64,000 nucleotides of DNA from Rhodocyclaceae bacterium (GTDB taxonomy: Bacteria; Pseudomonadota; Gammaproteobacteria; Burkholderiales; Rhodocyclaceae), in the NCBI GenBank assembly GCA_018262775.1, contig JADFDU010000010.1, positions 1-64,000 of the forward strand, written 5' to 3'. The position numbers and the translations under genes are program-made. This document shows, piece by piece, positions 52,602 through 63,123 of the stretch. Every line of letters begins with the position of its first letter. Positions within the stretch are counted from its first letter, which is position 1. The notes beneath the pieces are model-generated. The model was given only the letters and a program-made list of their open reading frames with translations, did not search any database and was not told where the DNA came from.

Positions 52602-55600
52602 ATGACTCCAATGAAAAAAACCCTGTCGATCCTGTTGGCCACGTGGCTGGGCGCAAGTTGCCTGGCTCCTGCGCAGGCCGCGACCGATCTTGCCGACATA
52701 CCGCTGGCCGAATCCTCTGCCGAGAGCGTGCCGCCGAACATCTATTACATCCTGGACGATTCCGGCTCCATGGGCTGGGATTACATGCCGGATTACGTCG
52801 ACGATAGCAAGATGTGTCCCAATGCCGACAACAGCGGGGGGGCGGATAGCTGCATTGTTGGAGACCCCCCCTTTTCGCTCAATGCCGTCAATGGCGTCTA
52901 TTACAACCCGGCCACGCGCTACCGCCCGCCCAAGTGGGCGGATGGAACCGAATGGAACAACGCATCGACGACTGCTCCCAGAAACAACCCCTTCAAATCG
53001 GTCGACAACGTCTACAAGACGGGTTCCTACGACAATTCGACCCAGGACCTGGCAAGCTACCAGAATACTGCGTGGTGCACGGGCCAGTGGGACACGCCCA
53101 CGGGCGATCCAGGCACCGACAGCAATTGTGTCTACTATCCGCTGAATACCGCCATCCCGGACTATCCGCGCTATCCGTATGGTGCCTACACTGCCTACAA
53201 GTACCGCAGAATCTACTACGGCCCGCCGGTTTATTACACACTGTCCGGCACCGTGCAATGGTGCACGAATTCGTTGCTTGCTTCCTGCCTGACACGGCGC
53301 GACAGCGGCCACACCTATCCCAAGTTCACCGGCACCACCGAAGTAACGGGGGTAGCGGCCTCGCGCAGTTTCCATGTCGTCAAGGCGGGTGGCACCAGCG
53401 GCCTCAAAACGAAAACCATTACCTTCGACGGCACGACCATCGCCTCCATCACCGTCAATTACGCGGCGAATAACAAAACCAACCGCATCGACCTGGCGCA
53501 ACAAGTCCTCAACGCCATCAATGGCGTCGCTGGATGGACGGCAACCCTGCTGCAGAACGACACGAGTGTCAGCGAGACCGGCACGTCGGCAAACGACTGC
53601 AAAGACTCTACCCGGGCTGTTCGCTGCGCGCAGATCCTGGTCACCGCGCCCGGTGGCCCCGCGTCACCGATCAACGCCAACTACAACAAAAAGCTCATCC
53701 TCGGAGAAGGCAACAACATCGATTTCAATAACAACAACGCCTATCTGACCGGCGGCATCAACTATCAGGCCGCCGCAGGTGGCGCAACGCTCACGCGCTT
53801 CCATATCAAGTCCGGGGAAACCTACAGCAAGTATCCGGGCCGCAGCGATTGCGCCGGCGCCTCCTGCACCTATGCAGAGGAACTGCAGAACTTCGCCAAC
53901 TGGTATTCCTTTTATCGCATCCGCATGCTGATGATGAAGACCGCCAGCTCGCGTGCCTTTGCCATTCTTGATGACCACTATCGCGTGGGCTACTCGACGA
54001 TCTGGGATCAGGGGGTAACCGACAACAGTAATTTCCTGGGCATAAAATCGTTCGACTCAAGCCATAAACTGAGCTGGTACACCCGGCTCTTTAATGCAAA
54101 CCCTAGCGGCAACACCCCTTTGCTCGGTGCCCTCTCAAAAGCGGGTCGCTATTACGCCGGCGTGCTGGGAGGAGACGATCCCATCATCCATAGCTGCCAG
54201 CAGAATTTCACGATTCTTTCAACTGATGGTTATTGGAACTATCAGTCGGCCAGCTATGGTCCATACGACATAAATGGGGCGTCCGTGGGCGATCAGGACG
54301 GCGCCGCCTCAGTCCCCGCACCTTCTAGGGACGCGCTCGCCAAGGCCGACACGCTGGCGGACGTCGCCTACTATTACTATCATACTGACCTGCGCACATC
54401 CGGCCCTCTGTCCAAGAATGATGTGCCCCGCTCAGGCACCAACAACAACACCGACGATGTCGCCACCCACCAGCACATGACCACCTTCTCGGTCGGACTG
54501 GGCGTTGACGGCACGCTGCGTTACGTCTCGGATTACAAGACCAATATCTCGACCAGCAACGACTACTACAACATTCTGCAAGGCACGGCGCAATGGCCGG
54601 ATCCTATCGATAAAGAGGATGAAGACAGGGTCGACGATCTGTGGCACGCCGCCGTCAACGGCCGCGGCACTTACTTCAGCGCCCGCGACCCGGACAGCCT
54701 GGTGGCTGGCCTGCAGAAGGCACTCTCCAGCATCAGTCAGTCACTCGGTGCCGGCGCGGCGGCCGCCACCTCGAACCTGGAGCCGGTCGCAGGCGACAAC
54801 TTCATCTATGTCGGCAGCTACCGCACCCAGATGTGGGACGGCGATCTGGCCGGCCATCTCATCGACATCTCGAGCGGTGCAGTCGACCCGACAGCGTCCT
54901 GGCAAGCAGGTCCCTTGCTGAATGCCCGCATCGCCTCCACGGGAGACACCGACACCCGCACCATCTACAGCTACGATGCCGGCGCGACGAACAAACTCGA
55001 GGCTTTCACCTGGGCGAATCTGGACACCACACAGAAGAGCTATTTCGACAACACCCTCTTGAGCCAGTATGCTGATTGGGATGCCGCGACCCAGGCGGTG
55101 GCCAGCGGTGAAATGCTGCTCAAGTACGTTCGCGGCCACAACCGCAACGAGGACCAGGATCGGCCGGGTGATTATGGCGACGACGGCCCCTACTATCGAC
55201 TCTACCGGGATCGTGAAAACGTCCTGGGCGATCTGGTGCATTCCCAGCCGGTCTATGTGCAAAAGCCCCCTTTCGATTACGGTGACGCCAACTATGCGGC
55301 ATTCAAGAGCGCCCAGGCCTCGAGGTCGGGGGCTGTGTATGTGGCATCGAATGACGGCATGCTGCACGCTTTCAACTCGCAAACCGGCGCGGAATTGTGG
55401 GCATACGTGCCATCGCAGGTCATGCCCAATCTCTACAAACTTGCCGGTGCGAGTTTCGCCAACAACCACCAGTTCTACGTCGACGCTTCACCTCTGGCAT
55501 CTGATGTGTACATAGGCGGCGTGTGGAAAACGATCCTGGTGGGTGGATTCGGCAAGGGCGGGCGCGGCTACTATGCGATGGACATTACCGATCCGTCCGC

Positions 55601-56582
55601 CCCCAAGGCCCTGTGGAATTTTACCGAAACCGATATGGGCTACAGTTTCGGCAACCCGATCATCACCAAGCTGGAAGGTAGCGGCCAATGGGTTGTGGTG
55701 CTCCCCTCAGGCTACAACAACATCAGTTCTGGCGACGGCGAAGGCCACGTATGGGTGCTCGACGCCGGTACCGGAGCAGTGATACGCAAGATCGACACGA
55801 ACTCGGGCAGCACCGGTTCTCCCGCGGGCCTGGCGCATCTCTCGAACTGGGTGCAAAACGGCAGCGTCGACAACAGCACTCAGTATGTCTATGGGGGGGA
55901 TCTGGACGGCAAGGTCTGGAAGTTCGACATCGTCACCGGCACCACAACCCTGGTGGCCGACTTCGGTTCCAGCCAGCCTATTACCGCTGCGATCGAACTG
56001 GGGCTGGTCGACGCACATCGCGTACTCTTTTTCGGCACCGGCCGCTATCTGGGCCAGACCGACACCGGAAATACCGACGATCAGGCGATATACGCCATCA
56101 AGGATCAACTGGATGATTCCAGCCAGCCGAAAAACAATCTGGTCCAGCAGCAATTGAGCGATCTTGATGGTTCGACACGCACGACCACGACCCTCGAAGT
56201 CGACTGGGCCACCAAGGATGGCTGGTACATCGACTTGCCGGATGAAGGGGAGCGCGTCACCCTTCCGGCAGTTCTGCAAGTAGGTACGCTGATCGCAGTC
56301 AGCAACGTACCTACGGCGACGGCCTGCTCACCTGGCGGCTATAGCTGGGTCTACAACCTGGATCCGCGCTCCGGCAGCTTCATTGTCAGCGGTTCGAACG
56401 TCCTGGCCGGGACAAAATATCAGAACATCACGGTCGGTTTCAATGTGGTCAGGCTATCCGACGGCCGGGTGATCATCTATCGCACCGGTCACAAGAATCC
56501 GGTGCCGGAGCCCATTGATGCGGTCATCCAGTTGGGTAGTGCGGGTGGTGTTCGCATTAACTGGCGCGAGATCGTTGAATGA
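52602..56582 (+). CDS. pilY1: Type IV pilus assembly/adhesion protein PilY1
   Basis: The 1326-residue protein has a signal peptide (cleavage near APAQA-ATDL). A von Willebrand A-like region begins DDSGSMGWDYMPDY (MIDAS DxSxS). The long N-terminal half follows, then a C-terminal PilY1 beta-propeller (VYVASNDGMLHAFNSQTGAE). A putative calcium site FGTGRYLGQTDTGNTDDQAI is near residue 1170. PilY1 sits at or near the pilus tip and controls extension and adhesion. Several ATG starts are close together (52596, 52602, 52611); GAGGGG favours 52602. The next gene starts within its stop codon. Confidence 0.92.
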   Translation: MTPMKKTLSILLATWLGASCLAPAQAATDLADIPLAESSAESVPPNIYYILDDSGSMGWDYMPDYVDDSKMCPNADNSGGADSCIVGDPPFSLNAVNGVYYNPATRYRPPKWADGTEWNNASTTAPRNNPFKSVDNVYKTGSYDNSTQDLASYQNTAWCTGQWDTPTGDPGTDSNCVYYPLNTAIPDYPRYPYGAYTAYKYRRIYYGPPVYYTLSGTVQWCTNSLLASCLTRRDSGHTYPKFTGTTEVTGVAASRSFHVVKAGGTSGLKTKTITFDGTTIASITVNYAANNKTNRIDLAQQVLNAINGVAGWTATLLQNDTSVSETGTSANDCKDSTRAVRCAQILVTAPGGPASPINANYNKKLILGEGNNIDFNNNNAYLTGGINYQAAAGGATLTRFHIKSGETYSKYPGRSDCAGASCTYAEELQNFANWYSFYRIRMLMMKTASSRAFAILDDHYRVGYSTIWDQGVTDNSNFLGIKSFDSSHKLSWYTRLFNANPSGNTPLLGALSKAGRYYAGVLGGDDPIIHSCQQNFTILSTDGYWNYQSASYGPYDINGASVGDQDGAASVPAPSRDALAKADTLADVAYYYYHTDLRTSGPLSKNDVPRSGTNNNTDDVATHQHMTTFSVGLGVDGTLRYVSDYKTNISTSNDYYNILQGTAQWPDPIDKEDEDRVDDLWHAAVNGRGTYFSARDPDSLVAGLQKALSSISQSLGAGAAAATSNLEPVAGDNFIYVGSYRTQMWDGDLAGHLIDISSGAVDPTASWQAGPLLNARIASTGDTDTRTIYSYDAGATNKLEAFTWANLDTTQKSYFDNTLLSQYADWDAATQAVASGEMLLKYVRGHNRNEDQDRPGDYGDDGPYYRLYRDRENVLGDLVHSQPVYVQKPPFDYGDANYAAFKSAQASRSGAVYVASNDGMLHAFNSQTGAELWAYVPSQVMPNLYKLAGASFANNHQFYVDASPLASDVYIGGVWKTILVGGFGKGGRGYYAMDITDPSAPKALWNFTETDMGYSFGNPIITKLEGSGQWVVVLPSGYNNISSGDGEGHVWVLDAGTGAVIRKIDTNSGSTGSPAGLAHLSNWVQNGSVDNSTQYVYGGDLDGKVWKFDIVTGTTTLVADFGSSQPITAAIELGLVDAHRVLFFGTGRYLGQTDTGNTDDQAIYAIKDQLDDSSQPKNNLVQQQLSDLDGSTRTTTTLEVDWATKDGWYIDLPDEGERVTLPAVLQVGTLIAVSNVPTATACSPGGYSWVYNLDPRSGSFIVSGSNVLAGTKYQNITVGFNVVRLSDGRVIIYRTGHKNPVPEPIDAVIQLGSAGGVRINWREIVE

Positions 56583-57124
56583 GATCACCATTCGCGGGGG
56601 CGCTGTTGGCCTCCGCGCTCATTCATGCGGGGGTGGTACTGTCCCCGGCTCCCTGGGTCGGATCGCGTAAGCTCGCAGAAGGCAAAGCGACACAACTCAC
56701 TGTGAGGCTTACAGCACTACCAAGTATCAAGGTTGCCGAAACACAAACCACGACGGGGAGGGTGCTTGAGGCCCTCTCCGCCGAAAGCACCAAGCAAGAA
56801 ATAGTATCGGCTTTTGGTCCAGACCCCGTGTTCTACAAAAGTTCAGAGGTCGACAAAACAGCGTGGCCCGCTGGCGGCATCCCCCAACTTGCCATGCTCG
56901 TCACGGATCCCAACCAGCAGTGGCGATTGCGTGCGCGGCTTTATATTGATGAAACGGGGAAAGTCACCAAGGTGGATTGGGTTGGCGTGCAGGATGCGAC
57001 CAATGACCTGGCGGTTGCTGTGGTCGCAACCTTAAAAACGATATCTTTTACACCCGCTGTGAAGGACGGGAAAAACGTTCGGAGTCAAAAACTGATGGAT
57101 CTCACGATTGGCGGCGATCAATAA
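56579..57124 (+). CDS. Secreted protein with TonB C-terminal-like domain in the pilin operon
   Basis: The 181-residue protein starts MRSPFAGALLASALIHAGVV, one hydrophobic segment as in TonB-family proteins. Its C-terminal half, from about residue 95, is TonB-like (AMLVTDPNQQWRLRARLYID, then VVATLKTISFTPAVKDGKNV). The Pro-rich spacer of TonB is missing. The ATG overlaps the pilY1 stop, so it belongs to the pilin operon. I do not know its function; it is not the standard pilE found at this position. Confidence 0.7.
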   Translation: MRSPFAGALLASALIHAGVVLSPAPWVGSRKLAEGKATQLTVRLTALPSIKVAETQTTTGRVLEALSAESTKQEIVSAFGPDPVFYKSSEVDKTAWPAGGIPQLAMLVTDPNQQWRLRARLYIDETGKVTKVDWVGVQDATNDLAVAVVATLKTISFTPAVKDGKNVRSQKLMDLTIGGDQ

Positions 57125-57151
57125 TTTCAGGTGCCGGCAAGACTATTTTCA

Positions 57152-58081
57152 TCACTCCATTTTCTGCAGCTCACGCGGCAGGGAAAAAACGACGTTCTCC
57201 AAGCCTCCTTCAAGTTGAAGCACATTCCCGGCTCCAAGCGCTGCCAATCTTTCAATCACTTGCTTGACCAGCACTTCGGGCGCAGAGGCGCCCGCCGTAA
57301 CGCCGACGTGCTGCTTGCCGGACAGCCACTCCGCCCGGATTTCATCGGCACCATCGACTAAATACGCATCGACGCCGCGATTCTTCGCTACCTCGCGCAG
57401 ACGATTTGAATTCGAGCTGTTCGGCGAGCCCACGACGATGACGAGATCGCAGCGGCCGGCCAGCTGCTTGACGGCGTCCTGGCGGTTCTGCGTGGCATAG
57501 CAGATGTCGTCGCGCCTGGGCCCGGTGATGTTCGGGAAGCGCGCCTCCAGTGCCTGCACAATGTTCCGCGCATCGTCCACGGAGAGCGTGGTCTGCGTCA
57601 CATAGGCAAGCCGGTTCGCGTCCTTGACCTGCAGTTGCGCGACATCCTCGACATTTTCCACCAGGTGCATGCCGCCGGCCGCCTGCCCCATGGTGCCCTC
57701 GACCTCGGGATGGCCGCGGTGGCCGATCATGACGATCTCGCGGCCCGCCTCGCGCACGCGGGCTACCTCGCTATGCACTTTCGTCACCAGCGGACAGGTG
57801 GCATCGAAGACGCGCAGCCCACGCCGATCGGCTTCGGCGCGCACCGCCTTCGACACGCCGTGCGCGCTGAAGATCAGCGTGGCGCCGTCCGGCACTTCGT
57901 CGAGTTCCTCGACGAACACGGCGCCCTTGGCGCGCAAGTCCTCGACGACGAACTTGTTGTGCACCACCTCGTGGCGCACGTAGATCGGCGCGCCGAAAAG
58001 CACCAGCGCCCGCTCGACGATCTCGATGGCGCGTTCGACGCCAGCACAAAAACCGCGCGGATTGGCAAGCAGTATGTCCAT
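57152..58081 (-). CDS. ispH: 4-hydroxy-3-methylbut-2-enyl diphosphate reductase IspH (LytB)
   Basis: IspH carries out the last step of the MEP isoprenoid pathway, making IPP and DMAPP with a [4Fe-4S] cluster. The 309-residue product keeps the three Cys ligands: [27 protein letters not shown] and [11 protein letters not shown]-type segments, with HEVVHNK and the [12 protein letters not shown] motif. It lies downstream of fkpB on the same strand. Confidence 0.96.
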   Translation of the reverse strand: MDILLANPRGFCAGVERAIEIVERALVLFGAPIYVRHEVVHNKFVVEDLRAKGAVFVEELDEVPDGATLIFSAHGVSKAVRAEADRRGLRVFDATCPLVTKVHSEVARVREAGREIVMIGHRGHPEVEGTMGQAAGGMHLVENVEDVAQLQVKDANRLAYVTQTTLSVDDARNIVQALEARFPNITGPRRDDICYATQNRQDAVKQLAGRCDLVIVVGSPNSSNSNRLREVAKNRGVDAYLVDGADEIRAEWLSGKQHVGVTAGASAPEVLVKQVIERLAALGAGNVLQLEGGLENVVFSLPRELQKME

Positions 58082-58092
58082 GTTGTTGCTCC

Positions 58093-58160
58093 GTCATGCC
58101 CGCGGAAGCGGGCATCCATGTCATTCCGATGGGCTGGATTCCCGCGTTCGCGGGAATGAC
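58093..58160. repeat. Inverted GTCATGCCCGCG repeat pair
   Basis: Two head-to-head units (GTCATGCCCGCGGAAGCGGG and CCCGCGTTCGCGGG-AATGAC) about 20 bp apart lie between ispH and fkpB, where they would form a hairpin in the shared transcript. They are of the same family as 48315 and 59080. Confidence 0.85.
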
Positions 58161-58164
58161 AACC

Positions 58165-58596
58165 CTACAGTATCCCTATCACGTCCACCTCGAAGCGGAT
58201 GGCCTTGCCGGCAAGCGGGTGATTGAAGTCGATGAGCGCATCTGTCTCCGTCAGTTCCCGCACCAGACCGGTATAGGCCGTGCCGTTTGGCGCCTTGAAT
58301 TCGATGAGCGCCATCTCCTGAAGTTCCCCGGCCTGAGGCAGTTCGCTGCGAACGAAACGCTGCATCAGTTGCGGATTGTGCGGCCCGAACGCCTGCTCCG
58401 CCTCGAGCAGGAACACCGTGCGCTCGCCCACCGGCAGATCGATCAGGCAGCGTTCGAGCACCGGTGCCAGTTCCCCGCTGCCGAGTTGCAGCGTGGCCGG
58501 CTTGCCGTCGAAGGTGCTGACCAGTTCGTTGTCGTCCGCCAGGGCCAGGCGGTAATGCAAGGTGAGCAGGCTGTCGGCCCGCACGGTTTCGCTCAT
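58165..58596 (-). CDS. fkpB: FKBP-type peptidyl-prolyl isomerase (FkpB/SlpA type)
   Basis: This 143-residue protein is a SlpA-like FKBP, which speeds proline isomerisation. It has HYRLALADDNELVSTFDGKP, then PERTVFLLEAEQAFGPHNPQ-like sequence (VGERTVFLLEAEQAFGPHNP) and DALIDFNHPLAGKAIRFEVD, matching the family. The location between ispH and lspA is the usual one in Proteobacteria. The start overlaps the lspA stop by ATGA. Confidence 0.92.
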   Translation of the reverse strand: MSETVRADSLLTLHYRLALADDNELVSTFDGKPATLQLGSGELAPVLERCLIDLPVGERTVFLLEAEQAFGPHNPQLMQRFVRSELPQAGELQEMALIEFKAPNGTAYTGLVRELTETDALIDFNHPLAGKAIRFEVDVIGIL

Positions 58597-59069
58597 TTTT
58601 TCTCGCTACTGGAAAAAAACAATTGCTGCAGGATGAGCAGCACCACGCCTGCGGATATGGCCGAATCGGCGACATTGAAGGCCGGCCAGTGCCAGCCGGC
58701 CGCATGCACGTCGAGGAAATCCACCACTGCGCCGAAGCGAATGCGGTCGATGACATTGCCCAGCGCCCCGCCGAGGATCAGCGCAGCCGCCAGCGGCAAC
58801 ATTCGCTCGGAAGCATGCTGCCGGATCAGCAAAGTCAGCCACCCCGAGACGGCGAGGGCCAGGACGACGAAGAACCAGCGTTGCCAACCGCTGGCGTCGG
58901 AAAGAAAGCTGAAGGCCGCGCCGGCGTTGTACACGAACACCAGGTTGAAGAACGCTGTCAGCTCGATGCTCTGGCCGAGCCTGAGTGCGGAGACGACCCA
59001 GAATTTCGTCAACTGATCGAGGAGGATGATCAGTCCGGAAAGTCCCAGCCAAAAAAGAAATCTACGCAT
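58593..59069 (-). CDS. lspA: Lipoprotein signal peptidase
   Basis: This 158-residue membrane protease removes signal peptides of prolipoproteins. It has four helices and the two catalytic Asp motifs: GGALGNVIDRIRFGAVVDFL and ...VVDFLDVHAAGWHWPAFNVADSAI-like region (NVADSAISAGVV). ATG 59069 starts MRRFLFWLGLSGLIILLDQL. It follows ileS, separated by the long inverted repeat at 59080-59197. Confidence 0.95.
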   Translation of the reverse strand: MRRFLFWLGLSGLIILLDQLTKFWVVSALRLGQSIELTAFFNLVFVYNAGAAFSFLSDASGWQRWFFVVLALAVSGWLTLLIRQHASERMLPLAAALILGGALGNVIDRIRFGAVVDFLDVHAAGWHWPAFNVADSAISAGVVLLILQQLFFSSSEKK

Positions 59070-59079
59070 TACCCTACTC

Positions 59080-59197
59080 GTCATACCCGCGTCCCACAGG
59101 GATTTCCTTCGGGCAAAAGCGGGAATCCACCTGCAGCCGGAAAACCATGGATACCCGCTTTTGCCCGAAGGAAATCCCTGTGGGACGCGGGAATGAC
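59080..59197. repeat. Long inverted repeat with 50-bp arms between ileS and lspA
   Basis: The two 50-bp arms match at 48 positions around an 18-bp spacer. The outer ends are the GTCAT-type unit of 48315 and 58093 (GTCATACCCGCG ... CGGGAATCCA). The interior, TCCCACAGGGATTTCCTTCG, is related to 874-893. It looks like a nested element. In RNA it would form a very stable hairpin between ileS and lspA. Confidence 0.9.
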
Positions 59198-59203
59198 CGG
59201 TCA

Positions 59204-62014
59204 TTACGCATGACTGCGTAGCTCGCCGGCACCATGCAGGTTGGCATTGCAGCGTCCGCAAATCTCGGGGTGTGCGGCATTGACACCGATATCTTCGCGC
59301 CAGTGCCAGCAGCGCGGGCACTTTGCATGCGGACTGGGCGCAGCAGCCACACCCTCCTCCGCGTCGCTATCGACCTTCGTCAGTGTGACCTTCGAACAGA
59401 TCAGCACCAGGCGCAAATCGTTCCCGAGCGAGGCCAGCAGATCATACTTCGTTCCGGCGGCGCGGATGTCTACCTCCGCCTGCAGGGACGAACCGATCTT
59501 GCCGGCGACACGCAGGTCTTCCAGTACCTTCGACACCTCGGCGCGCACCTCGCGGATCTGCTGCCACCGTGTCACGAGGACTGACTCTTGCGCCAGTTCC
59601 GGCAGCGCATGCCAGGTGGCCAGCATCACGCTGTCTTCGGGATCCTTCGTCAGAATCTGCCAGATCTCCTCGGCGGTGAAAGAGAGCACCGGCGCCATCA
59701 GCCTGATGAAGGTTTGCAGGACGTGCCACAAGGCGCTCTGCGCGGCGCGGCGCGGCTTCGAGTCGGTACCCGTCGTGTACAGGCGGTCCTTGAGGATGTC
59801 GAGATAGAAAGCGCCCAGTTCCTCCGAGCAGAAGCCCTGCAACGCCTGCACGACGCGATGGAATTCATAGCGGCCGTAGTCGGCCGTCACCTGCTCCTGC
59901 AGGCGGCGCGCCAGCGCCAGGGCATAACGATCGATCTCCAGCCATTCCGCCACCGGCAGCATGTCTTTCGCCGCATCGAAATCGGCGGTGTTGGCGAGCA
60001 GGAAGCGTAGCGTGTTGCGGATGCGGCGATAGGATTCGACCACGCGCTTGAGGATCTCGTCCGAGATCGACAGTTCGCCGGAATAGTCCGTTGCCGCCAC
60101 CCACAGGCGCAGCACCTCCGCCCCCAGCGTGCCGGACACTTTCTGCGGCGCGATGACGTTGCCCTTGGACTTCGACATCTTGTGGCCCTGACCATCGACG
60201 GCAAAGCCGTGCGTGAGCAGATTGTCGTAGGGTGCGCGGCCGTCCAGCGCGCAGGCGGTGAGCAGCGAGGAATGGAACCAGCCACGGTGCTGGTCGGAGC
60301 CTTCGAGGTAGAGATCGGCCGGCCATTTGCTTTCGCCGGCATGACTGCCGCGCAGGACTGTCCGATGCGTCGTGCCGGAGTCGAACCAGACGTCCAGCGT
60401 GTCGTGCATCTTGTCGTAGTGCGCCGCCCCATGTACACCTTCACCGAGCAGTTCGGCCGCATCGAGCTTGAACCAGGCGTCGATGCCTTCCTGCTCGACG
60501 CGCAGCGCCACCTGTTCCAGCAGTTCCGGCGTGCGCGGATGCAGTTCGCCCGTCTCCTTGTGCAGGAAGAAAGGAATCGGCACGCCCCAGTTGCGCTGGC
60601 GCGAGACGCACCAGTCGGGACGATTGGCGATCATGGCGTGCAGGCGCGCCTGGCCCCAGTCGGGATAGAACTGCGTCGCCTCGACGGCGGCCAGGGCCGT
60701 GTCGCGCAGCGTGCCGCCTGCGACAGGCTTTCGATCCATACCGACGAACCACTGCGAAGTGGCCCTGTAGATGATCGGCGTCTTGTGGCGCCAGCAATGC
60801 ATGTAGCTGTGCATGATCTTGCCCGAGGCGAACAGACAGCCGACTTCGCGCAGCTTCTCGATGATCGCCGCGTTGGCCTTCCACACGTTGAGGCCGCCGA
60901 AGTACGCCAGGCCCTCGGCGAAGCGGCCGTCACCCTGCACCGGCGTGAGGATTTCTTCGTTGCGCATGCCATGGCGTTTGCAGGACTCGAAGTCTTCCAG
61001 GCCATAGGCCGGTGCGCTGTGCACGACGCCGGTGCCGGTGTCCAGCGTGACGTAATCGCCCAGATACACCGGCGCTTCGCGGTCGTAGAAGGGATGGCGG
61101 AATTTCACCAGCGCCAGCGCCGCGCCCTGGCAGGCGCCGAGCACGTTGCCCTCGATAGCGTAGCGCGCCAGCGCCTGGCCGCGCAATTCGGCTGCCAGCA
61201 GCAGCAGGCCGCGCGCTGTCTGCACCAGTTCGTAGGTGAACTCCGGATGCAGGTTGAGCGCCTGGTTGCCGGGAATCGTCCACGGCGTCGTCGTCCAGAT
61301 CACCGCGTAGCAGGGGCCGTCGGGCAATGCCTCCAGGCCGAAGGCATGCGCCACGCGGGCGCGCTCGGCGACATCGAGCGGGAAGGCCACGTCGATGGCC
61401 GGCGACTCCTTGTCCTGATACTCGACCTCGGCTTCGGCCAGCGCCGAGCCGCAGTCGAAGCACCAATTGACCGGTTTCAGGCCCTTGAAGAGGAACCCGC
61501 GCTCGTAAATCTCGCCGAGCGCACGAATCTCATCGGCCTCGTTACGGAAGGCCATCGTCAGATAGGGATCGTCCCAGTCGCCCAATACGCCGAGGCGGAT
61601 GAAATCCTGCTTCTGCCGCTCCACCTGCTCGGCGGCGAAGGCGCGGCATAGCGCGCGCGCCTTGTCTGCCGGCAGGTGCTTGCCGTGCAGCTTTTCGATC
61701 TGGTGCTCGATGGGCAGGCCGTGGCAGTCCCAGCCCGGCACGTAGGGCGCATCGAAGCCGGCCAGCGTTTTCGAGCGAACGATGATGTCCTTGAGGATCT
61801 TGTTGACGGCATGGCCGATGTGGATGTCGCCGTTGGCGTAGGGCGGGCCATCGTGCAGCACGAAGCGCGGCCTGCCGGCAGAAGCCTGGCGGATCTTCTG
61901 GTACAGCTTGCGGCTTTGCCAGTCCGCAACCCACTGCGGTTCGCGTTTGGCCAGATCCCCCTTCATCGGGAAAGGGGTGTCCGGCAGGTTCAGAGTTTTT
62001 CGGTAATCCGCCAT
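59204..62014 (-). CDS. ileS: Isoleucyl-tRNA synthetase
   Basis: This 936-residue class I synthetase charges tRNA-Ile. HIGH is in [20 protein letters not shown] and KMSKS in [16 protein letters not shown]-terminal zinc region holds [10 protein letters not shown] and [12 protein letters not shown]1 editing domain lies between. It is downstream of ribF by 2 bp and upstream of lspA. Confidence 0.98.
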   Translation of the reverse strand: MADYRKTLNLPDTPFPMKGDLAKREPQWVADWQSRKLYQKIRQASAGRPRFVLHDGPPYANGDIHIGHAVNKILKDIIVRSKTLAGFDAPYVPGWDCHGLPIEHQIEKLHGKHLPADKARALCRAFAAEQVERQKQDFIRLGVLGDWDDPYLTMAFRNEADEIRALGEIYERGFLFKGLKPVNWCFDCGSALAEAEVEYQDKESPAIDVAFPLDVAERARVAHAFGLEALPDGPCYAVIWTTTPWTIPGNQALNLHPEFTYELVQTARGLLLLAAELRGQALARYAIEGNVLGACQGAALALVKFRHPFYDREAPVYLGDYVTLDTGTGVVHSAPAYGLEDFESCKRHGMRNEEILTPVQGDGRFAEGLAYFGGLNVWKANAAIIEKLREVGCLFASGKIMHSYMHCWRHKTPIIYRATSQWFVGMDRKPVAGGTLRDTALAAVEATQFYPDWGQARLHAMIANRPDWCVSRQRNWGVPIPFFLHKETGELHPRTPELLEQVALRVEQEGIDAWFKLDAAELLGEGVHGAAHYDKMHDTLDVWFDSGTTHRTVLRGSHAGESKWPADLYLEGSDQHRGWFHSSLLTACALDGRAPYDNLLTHGFAVDGQGHKMSKSKGNVIAPQKVSGTLGAEVLRLWVAATDYSGELSISDEILKRVVESYRRIRNTLRFLLANTADFDAAKDMLPVAEWLEIDRYALALARRLQEQVTADYGRYEFHRVVQALQGFCSEELGAFYLDILKDRLYTTGTDSKPRRAAQSALWHVLQTFIRLMAPVLSFTAEEIWQILTKDPEDSVMLATWHALPELAQESVLVTRWQQIREVRAEVSKVLEDLRVAGKIGSSLQAEVDIRAAGTKYDLLASLGNDLRLVLICSKVTLTKVDSDAEEGVAAAPSPHAKCPRCWHWREDIGVNAAHPEICGRCNANLHGAGELRSHA

Positions 62015-62016
62015 TT

Positions 62017-62958
62017 TTATTCCGTCATTTGTACACGCAGCGCTGCGTGGTGTGCCTTTGCAGCGGAAACATCGCGCGCGATCTGCGCCGTCAGCGTCTC
62101 AAGGGAAGCAAACTTCGCCTCGTCGCGCAGCTTGTGCAGGAAATTCACCCGCAGGTGGGCGCGGTAGAGGTCGCCCGTGTAATTGAAAATATAAACCTCC
62201 AGTGTCGGCACGCCGGTGGCACTCACCGTCGGCCTGACGCCGAGGCTCGCCACGCCTTCCAGGGGGTGATCCGCTATGCCGTCCACCGTCACGACGAAGA
62301 TGCCCGAAAGGGGCGCGCGCAATCGCTTGAGCTGGATGTTGGCGGTGGCATAGCCAAGCTTGCGGCCGAGCTTCTCGCCGTGGATGACGCGTCCGGAGAT
62401 GCAGTAGGGCCGGCCCAGCAGGCGCTCGGCGTGCTCCAGGTCACCGGCATCGAGCGCCTCGCGCACCGCCGAGCTGGAAACACGCTCGCCCTCGTGCACC
62501 AGAGTCTCCATCGCTTCGACGCCGAAGCCGTGCATGATCCCGGCCCGCTGCAGGGTGGCAAAGTCGCCAGCGCGTCCCTTGCCGAAGCGGAAATCGTCGC
62601 CGATCATGAGATGACGCACGCCGAGACCGTGCACGATGCGCTCGACGAATGCCTCCGCCGTCAGCGCCGCAAAGCGCGCATTGAAGGCGCACACATAGGC
62701 CTGGTCGACGCCGCACTCGGCGAGCAGTTGCAGCTTCTCGCGCAGGCTGGCCAGCCGTGCCGGCGCCGATTGCGGCGCGAAGAATTCCCTCGGGTTGGGC
62801 TCGAAGGTCATCACCGCCGACGGCAGGCCGGCCTGCTTCGCCAGGGCAGTCAGCTTCGCCAGCAGGGCGCGATGACCGCGATGCACGCCATCGAAGTTGC
62901 CGATGGTGAGCACCGTTGAATGTGAAGCGCGGGCGGGGATGCCTCGAAAGACCTGCAC
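62017..62958 (-). CDS. ribF: Bifunctional riboflavin kinase / FAD synthetase
   Basis: The 313-residue enzyme makes FMN and then FAD. The N-terminal adenylyltransferase has [17 protein letters not shown], and the C-terminal kinase has [20 protein letters not shown]. It leads the ribF-ileS-lspA-fkpB-ispH series. Confidence 0.96.
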   Translation of the reverse strand: MQVFRGIPARASHSTVLTIGNFDGVHRGHRALLAKLTALAKQAGLPSAVMTFEPNPREFFAPQSAPARLASLREKLQLLAECGVDQAYVCAFNARFAALTAEAFVERIVHGLGVRHLMIGDDFRFGKGRAGDFATLQRAGIMHGFGVEAMETLVHEGERVSSSAVREALDAGDLEHAERLLGRPYCISGRVIHGEKLGRKLGYATANIQLKRLRAPLSGIFVVTVDGIADHPLEGVASLGVRPTVSATGVPTLEVYIFNYTGDLYRAHLRVNFLHKLRDEAKFASLETLTAQIARDVSAAKAHHAALRVQMTE

Positions 62959-63123
62959 GATGATAAGAGTGGTAAAGGGGTTGCCGGGAAACGGCGAATT
63001 ATACAGCCGGTGCCGAGCCGTCCCAAACCGGCGGCAGCGCCGGTTGCAGCGTAAACCATGGAGCGAAGCGAACCGCCGTCACCCTCTTCCCCGGGGAAGG
63101 GGATGGGGGGATGGCCGTCACCT
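62959..63123. repeat. Composite palindromic repeat upstream of ribF
   Basis: This 165-bp gap contains CCGGCGGCAGCGCCGG and, from about 63053, GGAGCGAAGCGAACCGCCGT followed by the palindrome CACCCTCTTCCCCGGGGAAG. The order matches the element at 32921-33030. No gene is visible. Confidence 0.7.
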
